The position numbers and the translations under genes were made by a program. This document shows positions 1 to 7,604 of a stretch of DNA of 12,760 nt, in pieces. Below the pieces are notes generated by a model. It ran no database searches, was not told where the DNA came from, and worked only from the letters and a program-made list of their open reading frames with translations. The stretch's first letter is position 1, and every line of letters begins with the position of its first letter. The stretch comes from CAYUKK01 sp964445305. Its GTDB lineage: Bacteria; Acidobacteriota; Aminicenantia; Aminicenantales; UBA8522. The stretch covers positions 1-12,760 of the forward strand of contig CAYUKK010000121.1 of the NCBI GenBank assembly GCA_964445305.1, given 5' to 3'.

Positions 1-20
1 GTGCGCTTCCCATCTTGTAA

Positions 21-64
21 ATTTCTCAGAATGACAAGCACTCTTCGTTGACGAGAATTTTCTA
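21..64. repeat. Diverged copy 1 of an intergenic repeat
   Basis: This stretch holds CAGAATGACAAGC, then TTCG and ACGAGAA followed by a T-rich run. A diverged copy with the same block order (CAGAATGATAAAC, TTCG, ACGAGAA) lies at 12336-12379. Both copies sit just upstream of a sigma70-like promoter, so a shared regulatory site is possible. Read on the minus strand, the core is GTCATTCTGAG, a phrase common in dispersed bacterial repeats. I see no gene in positions 1-145. Confidence 0.35.
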
Positions 65-89
65 ATGTCAATTTTGGGCTGGCTGGGTT

Positions 90-118
90 TTGACAACATA
101 AACGCTGTAGGCTATAAA
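90..118 (+). promoter_or_regulatory. Sigma70-like promoter of the TPR/TonB gene
   Basis: A perfect -35 box TTGACA (90-95) is followed after 17 nt by TATAAA (113-118), one base from the TATAAT consensus. Transcription would start near 125, about 20 nt before the ATG at 146. This is the best-matching promoter in the window by box sequence and spacing. Confidence 0.7.
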
Positions 119-145
119 TAAATAAGACAAGAAGCCATAAAAAGA

Positions 146-1123
146 ATGAGCGGAAACCGGAAAATTATCTGTCTTTTTTTGGTCGCGACCGTCGCTTCTG
201 CCGCTCTGTCCCTGGTAATCCTTTTCTCTTTTGCTCTGGGATGGGAAGCACAAAGTCGCCCGCCCGTATCTGTCGACCCTTTCTACTTGAAAATGCTGGA
301 AAAAGCCGAGAAGGAATTGGGACGAAGCGATTACGCGCGGGCTCTTAAGAGCCTCGAAATCGCCGCCTTCGGTCTGGCGCAGGATAAGGGCCTTCTCGCT
401 AAAGCCTATACCTATCTCGGGATTTGCCACTACCATTTCAAAAATATTACGAAGAGCGAAGAATACCTGCGTCAGGCGGCTGAGCTTCTCGGCGAGGAGG
501 AGTTTGCCTCAATCCGCCTCCTCGAATCAATGCAGCCAGAGCTCGATAGTCTTCTGGCTCTTTATAATATCAAGTTGCCGGGGAAAGCGGAGACCATCGA
601 GGTTTCAGGCGTAGCCAATGCTGAGAGAGCGGAAGAAAAGTCAGCGAAAAATAAGGAAAATCCAGGTGTGACAAAGAAAACGGCGCTGGAAACGACCGAG
701 GGCGAGGGGAAAGGCGGGCAGGAAATCAAAGAAGCCACCAAAGGAGAAGCTCGGAAGAAGGCCGAAAAAGGGTCTGGGAAAGAAGTGAGCGAAGGGGAGC
801 CCTTAAGCCTCGACCGAATTAAGGAAGGAGACACGGTTCCTTTGGATTTAGTGGAGACTCGGCCGGTTCCGGTTAAGCAAGTGACACCCATCTATCCCTC
901 TTCGCTGAGGGGGAAAGAGGTTGAAGGGACGGTCATCGTCAACGCTCTTATTGCCGAGACGGGCCGAGTTCTGAAGACAGAAATCATCCGGGGCATCAAA
1001 GGAGCTTTTGAGCTCGATGCGGCGGCGCAGCGGGCGGTGAGGCAGTGGGAGTTTGAACCCGCGACCATCAAGGGAATCAGAGTCAAGGTCTGGATGGCTA
1101 TAGCGGTTGAATTTAAGAAGTAA
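146..1123 (+). CDS. TPR-containing TonB-family energy transducer
   Basis: This 325-residue protein is probably anchored in the inner membrane and reaches through the periplasm to pass proton-motive-force energy to outer-membrane receptors. Residues about 7-32 form one hydrophobic segment after a short basic N-terminus. Residues about 46-135 are helical and TPR-like, with an Ala/Leu/Tyr pattern and the stretch AYTYLGICHYHF. Residues about 150-220 are a low-complexity Lys/Glu linker. Residues about 235-325 are a TonB C-terminal domain, with the typical PIYP (249-251 region), EGTVIV, a GRV turn and a WEFEPA motif near residue 197 of the window-end count, close to the C-terminus. ExbB and ExbD are not nearby. 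The linker is Lys/Glu-rich rather than the Pro/Lys-rich type of classical TonB. The ATG follows only a weak purine-rich ribosome site. The family assignment is firm; the receptor served is unknown. Confidence 0.85.
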   Translation: MSGNRKIICLFLVATVASAALSLVILFSFALGWEAQSRPPVSVDPFYLKMLEKAEKELGRSDYARALKSLEIAAFGLAQDKGLLAKAYTYLGICHYHFKNITKSEEYLRQAAELLGEEEFASIRLLESMQPELDSLLALYNIKLPGKAETIEVSGVANAERAEEKSAKNKENPGVTKKTALETTEGEGKGGQEIKEATKGEARKKAEKGSGKEVSEGEPLSLDRIKEGDTVPLDLVETRPVPVKQVTPIYPSSLRGKEVEGTVIVNALIAETGRVLKTEIIRGIKGAFELDAAAQRAVRQWEFEPATIKGIRVKVWMAIAVEFKK

Positions 1124-1125
1124 TC

Positions 1126-1342
1126 AAAAATTGGGCAAAAATTGGGGACAGTTTACCTATTTACCCATTTTCGCCCCGGTCAGAAAGCAGTTCAGGAAGT
1201 ATCGAAAAGAGATATTCAAGAATCCAAGAGCATATATATAACATGGCCTGGCAGCCTGGCGTGGTGCTGGGAGCATAATTCTTAAGTTTTAAAGTAATTT
1301 CATAAAAAAATTGGGTAAATAAATAAACTGTCCCCATTTTTG
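1126..1342. mobile_element. GGGGACAG inverted-repeat element A (non-autonomous)
   Basis: The two ends are near-perfect inverted repeats of about 35 bp. The left end, 1136-1171, contains TTGGGGACAGTTTACCTATT. The right end, 1305-1342, contains AATAAACTGTCCCCATTTTT. The roughly 130 bp between them has no open frame I can recognise. It includes the imperfect repeat GGCCTGGCAGCCTGGCGTGG near 1244-1263. The left end starts two bases after the stop codon of the TonB gene. Similar ends occur at 3694-3977 and 7605-7790. From general knowledge, GGGGACAG/CTGTCCCC ends of this kind accompany REP-associated (Y1-type) tyrosine transposases, so this is probably a transposase-less derivative. That link is inference. 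Confidence 0.75.
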
Positions 1343-1378
1343 AAAGCCAGTTGTAATCCTGGGCGGGCGGATGTAAAC

Positions 1379-1384
1379 TATAAT
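1379..1384 (+). promoter_or_regulatory. Possible -10 box close to the thiC start
   Basis: TATAAT matches the consensus but ends only 11 nt before the thiC ATG at 1396, so a transcript from it would be leaderless or nearly so. No Shine-Dalgarno sequence precedes that ATG, only AAAAGAAA. No good -35 box lies at the right distance: TTGTAA at 1351-1356 is too far, with a 22-nt gap. The alternative is read-through from a promoter inside or upstream of element A. Confidence 0.35.
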
Positions 1385-1395
1385 GTCAAAAGAAA

Positions 1396-2787
1396 ATGAC
1401 CCAATTAGAATATGCCCGCCGGGGAAGGCTCACCCCGGCCATGAGGAAAGTGGCGGCGGAGGAAGGCGTTGATCCGGACTCTCTTTTAGCTCTCATCGCC
1501 TCGGGAAAAGTCGTTATCCCCTTTAATCCCAGGCACATTTCAAAAAGCACGGGCTGGGGGACCGAGGCACGCCCAGCCAGAGGTCCACGGCAAGCCCGGG
1601 AAGCGCTCCAAACCCGAGGAGGCCCTCAGAAGCCGTCCGGAATAGGTTTTTCCCTCCGCACCAAGGTCAATGTCAATATCGGAACATCAGCCGACTTCCC
1701 GAGAGTCGAGGACGAACTCAAGAAAGTGGCCGTCTCGCTCAAATACGGCGCTGATTCCCTCATGGATTTAAGCACCGGCGGTGACCTCCGCAAGATCAGG
1801 CGCCGCATTCTCAGTCGGTCGCCCATCCCCCTGGGCACGGTGCCTATCTACCAGGCAGCTATTGAGGCCATTGACCGACGCGGCTCGATCGTCAAAATGA
1901 CTGAGGACGATCTTTTCTCGACCATCGAAGCGCAAGCGGAGGAGGGGGTGGATTTCATGACCGTTCACTGCGGCTTGACGCAAAAGGCCATCGACCGCCT
2001 GAAAAAGCAGGGCCGGGTGGCTGATATTGTTTCAAGAGGCGGTGCGTTCCATCTCGCCTGGATTGTTCACCAGGACAAGGAAAACCCGCTCTATGCAAAG
2101 TACGACCGGCTGCTCGATATTGCCCGGCGCTACGACATCACGCTCAGTCTCGGCGACGGCCTCCGGCCGGGGTCTATCCTCGATGCCACGGATAGGCCGC
2201 AGCTGGAGGAACTCCTCACACTTGGGGAACTCGTTAAGAGGGCATGGGAGGCGGGTGTCCAGGTCATGGTCGAGGGGCCCGGTCATCTGCCGCTCGACCA
2301 GGTGGAGATGAATGTCAAGCTCCAGAAGCGGATCTGCCACGAGGCACCCTTTTACGTGCTCGGCCCCCTCGTCACCGATATCGCGCCCGGCTATGACCAT
2401 CTCGTCTCGGCCATTGGCGGAGCGATTGCGGCGGCGGCAGGGGCTGACTTTCTCTGTTACGTGACGCCAGCCGAGCACCTGGGTCTTCCCACAGTCGAAG
2501 ATGTGCGGGATGGCCTCATCGCCTCTAAGATCGCCGCCCATGCCGCCGACATCGTCAAGGGCATAAGAGGTGCGCTCGAGCGTGACCTCCTGCTCTCGCG
2601 GGCGCGAAAGCGGCTCGACTGGGATGCCCAGCGGAAGCTCGTCATCGACCCGGAAAGGTTCGCGGCCATCCGCAAGCGAAGGAGGTCTCGAAGCAAGGCC
2701 TGTTCCATGTGCGGCAAATACTGCGCCATGCGCATCGTCAGCAAATTCCTCGACTCCCGTGGAAAGGCCGATGATTTTTGCTTTTAA
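1396..2787 (+). CDS. thiC: Phosphomethylpyrimidine synthase ThiC
   Basis: ThiC is a radical-SAM enzyme that rearranges aminoimidazole ribotide to hydroxymethylpyrimidine phosphate, the pyrimidine half of thiamine. The 463-residue protein matches the short bacterial/archaeal form. It starts MTQLEYARRG and carries KVNVNIGTS, MDLSTGGD, GTVPIYQA, DGLRPG, VEGPGH, DIAPGYDH and VTPAEHLGLP. It ends in a cysteine cluster, CSMCGKYC, with C436, C439 and C443. The last spacing is three residues, compared with four in E. coli ThiC; I recall short-form ThiC proteins sharing the three-residue spacing but cannot check. Residues about 48-80 are an Arg/Gly/Pro-rich insert not expected between VIPFN and GIGFSLRTK. 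I see no TPP riboswitch upstream. The oxygen-sensitive paralogue BzaF (5-hydroxybenzimidazole synthase) is an alternative, because the two are hard to separate by eye. Confidence 0.93.
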   Translation: MTQLEYARRGRLTPAMRKVAAEEGVDPDSLLALIASGKVVIPFNPRHISKSTGWGTEARPARGPRQAREALQTRGGPQKPSGIGFSLRTKVNVNIGTSADFPRVEDELKKVAVSLKYGADSLMDLSTGGDLRKIRRRILSRSPIPLGTVPIYQAAIEAIDRRGSIVKMTEDDLFSTIEAQAEEGVDFMTVHCGLTQKAIDRLKKQGRVADIVSRGGAFHLAWIVHQDKENPLYAKYDRLLDIARRYDITLSLGDGLRPGSILDATDRPQLEELLTLGELVKRAWEAGVQVMVEGPGHLPLDQVEMNVKLQKRICHEAPFYVLGPLVTDIAPGYDHLVSAIGGAIAAAAGADFLCYVTPAEHLGLPTVEDVRDGLIASKIAAHAADIVKGIRGALERDLLLSRARKRLDWDAQRKLVIDPERFAAIRKRRRSRSKACSMCGKYCAMRIVSKFLDSRGKADDFCF

Positions 2788-3691
2788 GACGCAGGCCGGC
2801 GCTCGAGCGATATCGAGCTCGGTTACGAGGCAAGTCCAGGCAACCGCAGAGCCAGAGAGGCTACTCTTTGGCACGGCCGGCGTTCCCCTTTCGACACCGG
2901 TTTCGACAACACTCGAGGCCATCGAGCACGTCCGGAAGATGGGACTCGACTGCCTCGAGGTCGAGTTCGTCAGGGGGGTTAAGATGAGTAGCGACACGGC
3001 TGAAAAAATAAAAAAAAAGGCAGAGGCACTGGATGTCCGGTTGAGCGCCCACGCTCCTTACTTCATTAACCTCAATTCGCCCGAACAGGGGAAGAGGCTG
3101 GCCAGTCAGGAAAGGCTGGCTGCTGCCTGCCGCATGGCGGCTCAGTGCGGAGCGACGAACGTCGTCTTCCACGGTGGCTACTATGGCCATAGCTCGCCCG
3201 AAAAAACTTACGAAACCATTAGAGCTGGAATCCAGGAGGTATTGTCGCTTCTTAGGGCAGAAAAAAGTCCGGTGACGATGCGTATTGAGACGATGGGAAG
3301 GAAGGCCCAGTTCGGCTCGCTCGACGAGGTTTTATTCATGTGCCGCGATGTGGAGGGGCTTCTCCCCTGCCTCGATTTTGCCCATATCCATGCCCGTGAG
3401 GGTGGCGTCAATTCCTACGAGGATTTCCAGCGCATCTTGAAGAAGGTCGCAAAGAAGCTCGGGGGGGAAGCCATCAAAAATCTTCATGTTCATATCTCAG
3501 GCGCTTTGTACGGAGGAAAAGGCGAGATCAAGCATCTTGACCTCAGGGATTCGGATTTCCATTACGATAGCTGGGTCCGCGCGCTCAAGGACTGCGGGGC
3601 GGCAGGCATGGTGATCTGTGAAAGTCCGAACTTGGAGGCCGATGCCCTCCTGCTGAAAAACCTGTACAATTCATATAGAATGAAAGGCTAA
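2771..3691 (+). CDS. Endonuclease IV-like AP endonuclease (TIM barrel)
   Basis: This 306-residue protein belongs to the endonuclease IV / xylose isomerase-like TIM-barrel superfamily. Family members cut DNA 5' of abasic sites using three bound metal ions. All nine expected metal-ligand positions have good candidates: H94 (SAHAPYFINL), H134 (FHGGYYG), E173 (RIETMG), D202 and H205 (CLDFAH), H241 (HVHISG), D262 and H264 (SDFHY), and E284 (ICESP). The ATG at 2771 overlaps the end of thiC by 17 bp and follows GGAAAGG. It is the only plausible start before the conserved barrel begins at LLFGTAG. The first 30 residues look non-conserved. The overlap suggests co-transcription with thiC. This divergent type resembles archaeal and deep-branching bacterial members more than E. 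coli Nfo. A sugar isomerase role is less likely because the ligand set is complete. Confidence 0.85.
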   Translation: MIFAFKTQAGARAISSSVTRQVQATAEPERLLFGTAGVPLSTPVSTTLEAIEHVRKMGLDCLEVEFVRGVKMSSDTAEKIKKKAEALDVRLSAHAPYFINLNSPEQGKRLASQERLAAACRMAAQCGATNVVFHGGYYGHSSPEKTYETIRAGIQEVLSLLRAEKSPVTMRIETMGRKAQFGSLDEVLFMCRDVEGLLPCLDFAHIHAREGGVNSYEDFQRILKKVAKKLGGEAIKNLHVHISGALYGGKGEIKHLDLRDSDFHYDSWVRALKDCGAAGMVICESPNLEADALLLKNLYNSYRMKG

Positions 3692-3693
3692 TA

Positions 3694-3977
3694 AAAAATG
3701 GGGAAAAATGGGGACAGTTTACATATTTACCATATTTCCTCCCATATTTTCCCGATGCTAAAAAAAATATACATCGGCATAATTTTGATGACAGCATACC
3801 TAATTTCCAAAGAATGCGTGTGAAAACGGGCAAAACTTGGAGCAGGATAAATAATAAGGTAAAACTGGCGACAGGATGCAGGATAAATAATCACCTTAAT
3901 AGAAAAAAAAACGAGAGCAAAAATGGGAAACAAATTTGGTGAAAAAATTTGGTGAATATATAAACTGTCCCCATTTC
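3694..3977. mobile_element. GGGGACAG inverted-repeat element B (non-autonomous)
   Basis: The left end, 3704-3742, reads ATGGGGACAGTTTACATATT. Its inverted partner at 3942-3976 reads AATATATAAACTGTCCCCAT, after ATTTGGTG. The left end begins just after the stop codon of the endonuclease gene. The right end abuts the ribosome-binding site of the aldehyde dehydrogenase gene (AGGAGGG, 3978-3984). The AT-rich interior has no recognisable gene but contains two copies of CAGGATAAATAAT at about 3843 and 3878, and two copies of AAATTTGGTGAA around 3933-3955. It is the same family as elements A and C. Confidence 0.75.
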
Positions 3978-3988
3978 AGGAGGGTGAG

Positions 3989-5413
3989 ATGAAAGAAGAG
4001 TATAAGCTTCTGATAAATGGGCAGTGGAAGGAATCGAAAAGCGTCAAGGAAATCAAGTCGCCCTACGACCAGAGTGTGGTCGGCAAAGTCCATTTCGCCT
4101 CCAGGGAGCAGGTCGAGGAGGCCCTGGCCGCGGCCCAGAATGCCTTCGAGAAGACGCGACGGCTTTCAAGTTATGAACGGTCGGTTATTCTTGAAAAAAT
4201 ATGCCAGGATATCGAGAGGCGGAAAGAGGAGCTGGCACGCTCGATCACTCTCCAGGCAGGCAAAGTCATCCGGGAGGCAAGGGCAGAAGTGGATAGAGCA
4301 GTGATGACTTTTGATATCGCTTCCGAGGAGGCGAAGCGGCTCGGCGGCGAGCTCATTCCTCTTGATTTGACTCCAGCGACGGCGCGGCGCTGGGGCCTGG
4401 TGCGCCGGTTTCCGGTGGGCGTTGTGACGGCCATCACGCCGTTTAACTTCCCGCTCAACCTCGTCGCCCACAAGGTTGCACCAGCCCTGGCTTGCGGGAA
4501 TACGGTTATCCTTCGGCCCGCCTCTCAGGTGCCCATCACTTCGCTCCTTCTCGGCGAAATTGTCACCGAAGCTGGCTACCCGCCGGGAGGGCTGAATGTC
4601 CTCCCATCCGGTTATCGGGAAGCCGAAATCCTCCTCACCGACGACGTCGTCAAGAAGGTGACCTTCACCGGCAGCCCGGCTGTCGGCTGGGAGATCAAGA
4701 AGAAGGCCTATCAAAAGAAGGTCACCCTCGAGCTCGGCGGGAATGCGGCCGCTGTCGTCGAACCCGATGCCGACCTTGATTTCGCCATCCCCCGCATCGT
4801 CACCGGATCTTTTTCATACTCAGGACAGATATGCATCTCTATTCAGCGTATCTTTCTCCATAAAAAGATTTATGATCGCTTTATGGCCGAGTTCATCGCC
4901 AGGACGAAAAAGCTCAGGATGGGAGACCCCATGGATGAGGCGACCGATATCGGCCCGATGATCACGCTCGAGGCGGCCAAACAGACAGAGGAATGGGTCG
5001 AGGAGGCCGTGGGGATGGGCGCCCGTGTCGCCTGCGGCGGTCGCCGGGACGGAGCGATGTTCGAGCCGACCATCCTCGAGAACGTTATCCCCGATTTGCG
5101 CATCTCCTGGCTCGAGGCTTTTGCGCCGGTGGTCGTTGTTTATCCGTATGAGGATTTCGCCAAGGCCCTTGAGGCTGTCAACTACTCCATCTACGGCCTC
5201 CAGGCGGGGGTCTTCACCAACGACCTCCGCAAAGCTTTCGAGGCGTACGAATGGCTCGACGTCGGCGGCGTCATCATCAACGATATCCCCACCTTCAGGA
5301 TTGACCACATGCCCTACGGCGGAGTCAAGCAAAGCGGGTTCGGCCGCGAGGGCGTGCGCTACGCCATCGAGGAAATGACCGAGCTCAAGCTCCTCGCCCT
5401 CAATCCCCGGTGA
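3989..5413 (+). CDS. NAD(P)-dependent aldehyde dehydrogenase
   Basis: This is a 474-residue member of the ALDH superfamily, which oxidises an aldehyde to the acid with NAD(P)+ in the cytoplasm. Its parts are a coenzyme-binding fold with TPFNFPLN (N153, oxyanion residue), VTFTGSPAVG, the general base E248 in LELGGN, and the catalytic C282 in SGQICIS. Further on, EAFAPVV (usual form E.FGPV) and the C-terminal PYGGVKQSGFGREG are present. The length is normal. The overall look is closest to the lactaldehyde / non-phosphorylating glyceraldehyde-3-phosphate / succinate semialdehyde branch, but I cannot assign the substrate. The start follows AGGAGGG at 5-nt spacing, a strong ribosome site directly joined to mobile element B. 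The stop is seven bases before the methyltransferase remnant. Confidence 0.93.
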   Translation: MKEEYKLLINGQWKESKSVKEIKSPYDQSVVGKVHFASREQVEEALAAAQNAFEKTRRLSSYERSVILEKICQDIERRKEELARSITLQAGKVIREARAEVDRAVMTFDIASEEAKRLGGELIPLDLTPATARRWGLVRRFPVGVVTAITPFNFPLNLVAHKVAPALACGNTVILRPASQVPITSLLLGEIVTEAGYPPGGLNVLPSGYREAEILLTDDVVKKVTFTGSPAVGWEIKKKAYQKKVTLELGGNAAAVVEPDADLDFAIPRIVTGSFSYSGQICISIQRIFLHKKIYDRFMAEFIARTKKLRMGDPMDEATDIGPMITLEAAKQTEEWVEEAVGMGARVACGGRRDGAMFEPTILENVIPDLRISWLEAFAPVVVVYPYEDFAKALEAVNYSIYGLQAGVFTNDLRKAFEAYEWLDVGGVIINDIPTFRIDHMPYGGVKQSGFGREGVRYAIEEMTELKLLALNPR

Positions 5414-5420
5414 TTTCACA

Positions 5421-6078
5421 ATGGTGAAAATAAATTTTGGTTGCTTCAATTCAAACACAGACGGGTGGATTGGCGTTGATCACGCTTTGCGACATATCAT
5501 AATCTCGAGAATCCCTCTATTACCTAAGTTTTTATGGAAGCTCCGGATTATAAACGAAGAGCAATATACCTGGCATAAGAAAGGGCTCTTTAAATCTGTT
5601 GTCTATGGGGAAGCCACAAGAAGACTTAGATTCAGGGATTCAACCGTCGATTATATCTATTCATCTCATATGCTCGAGCACTTATGGAGAGATGACGCGA
5701 TTTTTTTCTTAAAAGAATGCTATAGGATTTTAAAAAATGAGGGAATTATCAGATTGTGTATTCCCGATTGGGAGGAACTAAGAAATCATCAAACTTTTGA
5801 AAATTCTCTTTTTGCCCGGAATAAATCTAATCTAAGACTGTCTCATACATAAATGGTGTTGGTCCTATAAAGAACTCAGGGAAATGATGGAAAAAATTGG
5901 ACACAAGAAAATCTCAAAATATGATTTCCAGGAAGGAAATTTCCCAGATTTAAATCGCATAGAAATTAGAAGAGGATTGATTGTCCAGGGCAAAAATAAT
6001 GGGATAAGAACGGCAATTGCTAATAAAACGGCCCGTGTTCTGGCCAACAAATCCTCATCTGGTAAGTCGATGGGCTAA
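5421..6078 (+). pseudogene. Frameshifted SAM-dependent methyltransferase remnant
   Basis: The first frame (5421-5852) encodes 143 residues resembling the N-terminal half of class I, type 11 methyltransferases: INFGCFNSNTDGWIGVDHA (motif I region), DYIYSSHMLEHL and ECYRILKNEGIIRLCIPD. It then stops. The frame one base over continues the homology with HKWCWSYKELREMMEKIG from 5848 to a stop at 6078, the usual C-terminal part of this family. A single-base frameshift therefore lies at about 5841-5850, and the linker between the halves looks short, so a small deletion is possible. The segment is distinctly AT-rich, with AAA, TTT and ATA codons common, unlike the GC-rich aldehyde dehydrogenase before it. 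Methyltransferases of this kind often belong to surface-polysaccharide loci, so this may be a transferred and decaying gene. A sequencing error is the main alternative. Confidence 0.75.
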
Positions 6079-6098
6079 AATTCAGGCCATACATATCC

Positions 6099-6127
6099 TT
6101 GACAAATCCCCAAAATAATGATAAATT
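6099..6127 (+). promoter_or_regulatory. Probable promoter of the ATPase gene
   Basis: A perfect -35 box TTGACA (6099-6104) is followed after 17 nt by TAAATT (6122-6127), four of six matches to TATAAT. The predicted start near 6134 lies downstream of the first in-frame ATG (6118), so translation should begin at the ATG at 6178. The -10 box touches the first TGGCCA of the symmetric element that follows. Confidence 0.5.
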
Positions 6128-6176
6128 GGCCAGCGAAATGGCCAAATTTTATTAAATTTGGCCAATTTATTGGCCA
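6127..6176. promoter_or_regulatory. Symmetric four-copy TGGCCA element (operator-like)
   Basis: TGGCCA occurs at 6127-6132, 6139-6144, 6159-6164 and 6171-6176. The start-to-start spacings are 12, 20 and 12, so the layout is mirror-symmetric. The inner pair forms a perfect inverted repeat: TGGCCAAATTT (6139-6149), TATT, AAATTTGGCCA (6154-6164). The element overlaps the -10 region and the first transcribed bases of the ATPase gene and ends one base before its likely ATG. It could be an operator for cooperative repressor binding or a hairpin in the 5' leader. Confidence 0.6.
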
Positions 6177-6177
6177 G

Positions 6178-7596
6178 ATGACAATCGAAAGGCTTGTTGT
6201 TCATAACCCCTGGTGGGCAGATAAATCTGCCATTAGAAAAGATAAGCATATTGGTGAGCTTTATAATGCGCGATTGCGCTGGCGTCCTTCCCTTTTAGAT
6301 GAAATTTATCTTGCCGAAGATCTTGTCTATATCATCCGCGGTCCAAGGCAGATCGGCAAAACGACAACGCTCAAGCTGCTTATCGAAAGCCTGTTGGATA
6401 AAGGAGCCGATTCTCGCCAGATTTGTTATCTTGATTGCGAACTGGCGGGAATCAGAAATTTCAAAGAGCTTATCGATATGATCGGCAACTACGTTGAGTT
6501 TGTGAGGTCTACGCTTAGAGTCCGTCGGCTCTTTCTTCTCATTGATGAGGTCACCTTCATAAGGGACTGGGCGATAGGGATCAAGGCCCTTTCGGACAAA
6601 GGCACTTTAGAAAACACTACGACCATCCTGACAGGTTCGAACGCCGTGGACCTCAAGAAAGGCGGCGAGAGAATGCCCGGGCGAAGGGGCGAAAGGGCTG
6701 GGCTCGACAAGAGACTTCTCCCTTTGACCTTCCGGGAATATGTCTTTGCTTTTTTCCCTGAATTGAAAGAAAAGATTCCTTCCCTTTCTTTAAGCCCGGA
6801 TTTGAGAGATTTTCGAGAGAAAATTTTCGAGATGTCTCTAATAGACAAAAAGCTCTTGTCCCTGTTCAGTCAGTATCTGTTGACAGGAGGATTCCCGAGG
6901 CCTGTCAATTCTTTCCTCAAGGCCGGGAAAGTTGAGGATTTTGTCTTTGAACTCCATCGAGATTCTATCGTCGGAGAAGTCACCCGAATTGGAAAGAAAG
7001 AGACCTACTTAAGAGAAATCGTCAGCTGGGTCTCAGAAAGACACGGGAATCCTTTTGACTGGAGAGATATTTCCAGAGAGACGGATATCGGCAAACACGA
7101 TACAGCCAGGGATTATGCTGAGGACCTTGAGCTTCTCTTCCTCTGGGACATTTTTTTTAAGTCCCAACGGATAGACAGGCCCTCGCCGGCGTTTCGAAGC
7201 CAAAAAAAGATTTATTTTAAAGACCCTTTTATCTTTCTGGCTCTCTGGAGCTGGTCGAGGGGAACGCTTGAGCCGTGGAGAACGACGATGGATTATATGA
7301 TGAATCCGTCGGCCAAAGCGGCCCTCGTCGAATCCATTGTTGCTGCCCACTTGAAGAACAAATTCGGAAGAGAAGTATTTTACTGGAAACCTGACCATGA
7401 AGTCGATTTTATAGTTTTCAGAGAAGGCCGGCTTCGCCAATTCATCGAAGTTAAATATCAAGAAACACTCCGAGCCGAAAATTTTAGGCACCTGAAGAAA
7501 CGCGGGAGGGGGATTCTTCTTTCCAAGTCTGGTTACGAAATGCCTACGGAGAACATCCTGGTCATGCCTGTGCATGCCTTCTTGGCGGCCCTTTAA
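6178..7596 (+). CDS. AAA-family ATPase with DUF4143-type C-terminus
   Basis: This 472-residue protein is of the ATP-binding/DUF4143 type found as orphan genes in many anaerobes and archaea; the cellular role of the family is unknown. Walker A is GPRQIGKTT (residues 55-63) and Walker B is LFLLIDE (118-124). A sensor-like TGSNA follows at 152-156, then LPLTFREYV. The C-terminal part carries HEVDFIV (about 407-413) and EVKY (about 424-427), a PD-(D/E)xK-like arrangement seen in this family. An ATG at 6118 would add 20 residues, but these are encoded by the TGGCCA repeat and lie upstream of the predicted transcription start. I therefore choose 6178, although no clear ribosome site precedes it. 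Conserved-looking sequence starts at VVHNPWW. The gene is less GC-rich than the metabolic genes and lies between a decayed gene and mobile element C, consistent with transfer. Confidence 0.85.
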   Translation: MTIERLVVHNPWWADKSAIRKDKHIGELYNARLRWRPSLLDEIYLAEDLVYIIRGPRQIGKTTTLKLLIESLLDKGADSRQICYLDCELAGIRNFKELIDMIGNYVEFVRSTLRVRRLFLLIDEVTFIRDWAIGIKALSDKGTLENTTTILTGSNAVDLKKGGERMPGRRGERAGLDKRLLPLTFREYVFAFFPELKEKIPSLSLSPDLRDFREKIFEMSLIDKKLLSLFSQYLLTGGFPRPVNSFLKAGKVEDFVFELHRDSIVGEVTRIGKKETYLREIVSWVSERHGNPFDWRDISRETDIGKHDTARDYAEDLELLFLWDIFFKSQRIDRPSPAFRSQKKIYFKDPFIFLALWSWSRGTLEPWRTTMDYMMNPSAKAALVESIVAAHLKNKFGREVFYWKPDHEVDFIVFREGRLRQFIEVKYQETLRAENFRHLKKRGRGILLSKSGYEMPTENILVMPVHAFLAAL

Positions 7597-7604
7597 AAAA
7601 TGAA

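Noticed and set aside
1124..1395. TPP riboswitch before thiC
   Set aside because: I looked for the conserved CTGAGA and the downstream ACC/GAT-type aptamer blocks and found neither. The space is filled by an inverted-repeat element.
2032..2997. A long open frame on the minus strand opposite thiC
   Set aside because: It spans the end of thiC and the start of the next gene, has no recognisable domain, and is explained by codon bias of the + strand genes.
6118..6177. Upstream ATG of the ATPase gene
   Set aside because: The 20 extra residues are encoded by the symmetric TGGCCA repeat and precede the predicted transcription start, so 6178 is preferred.
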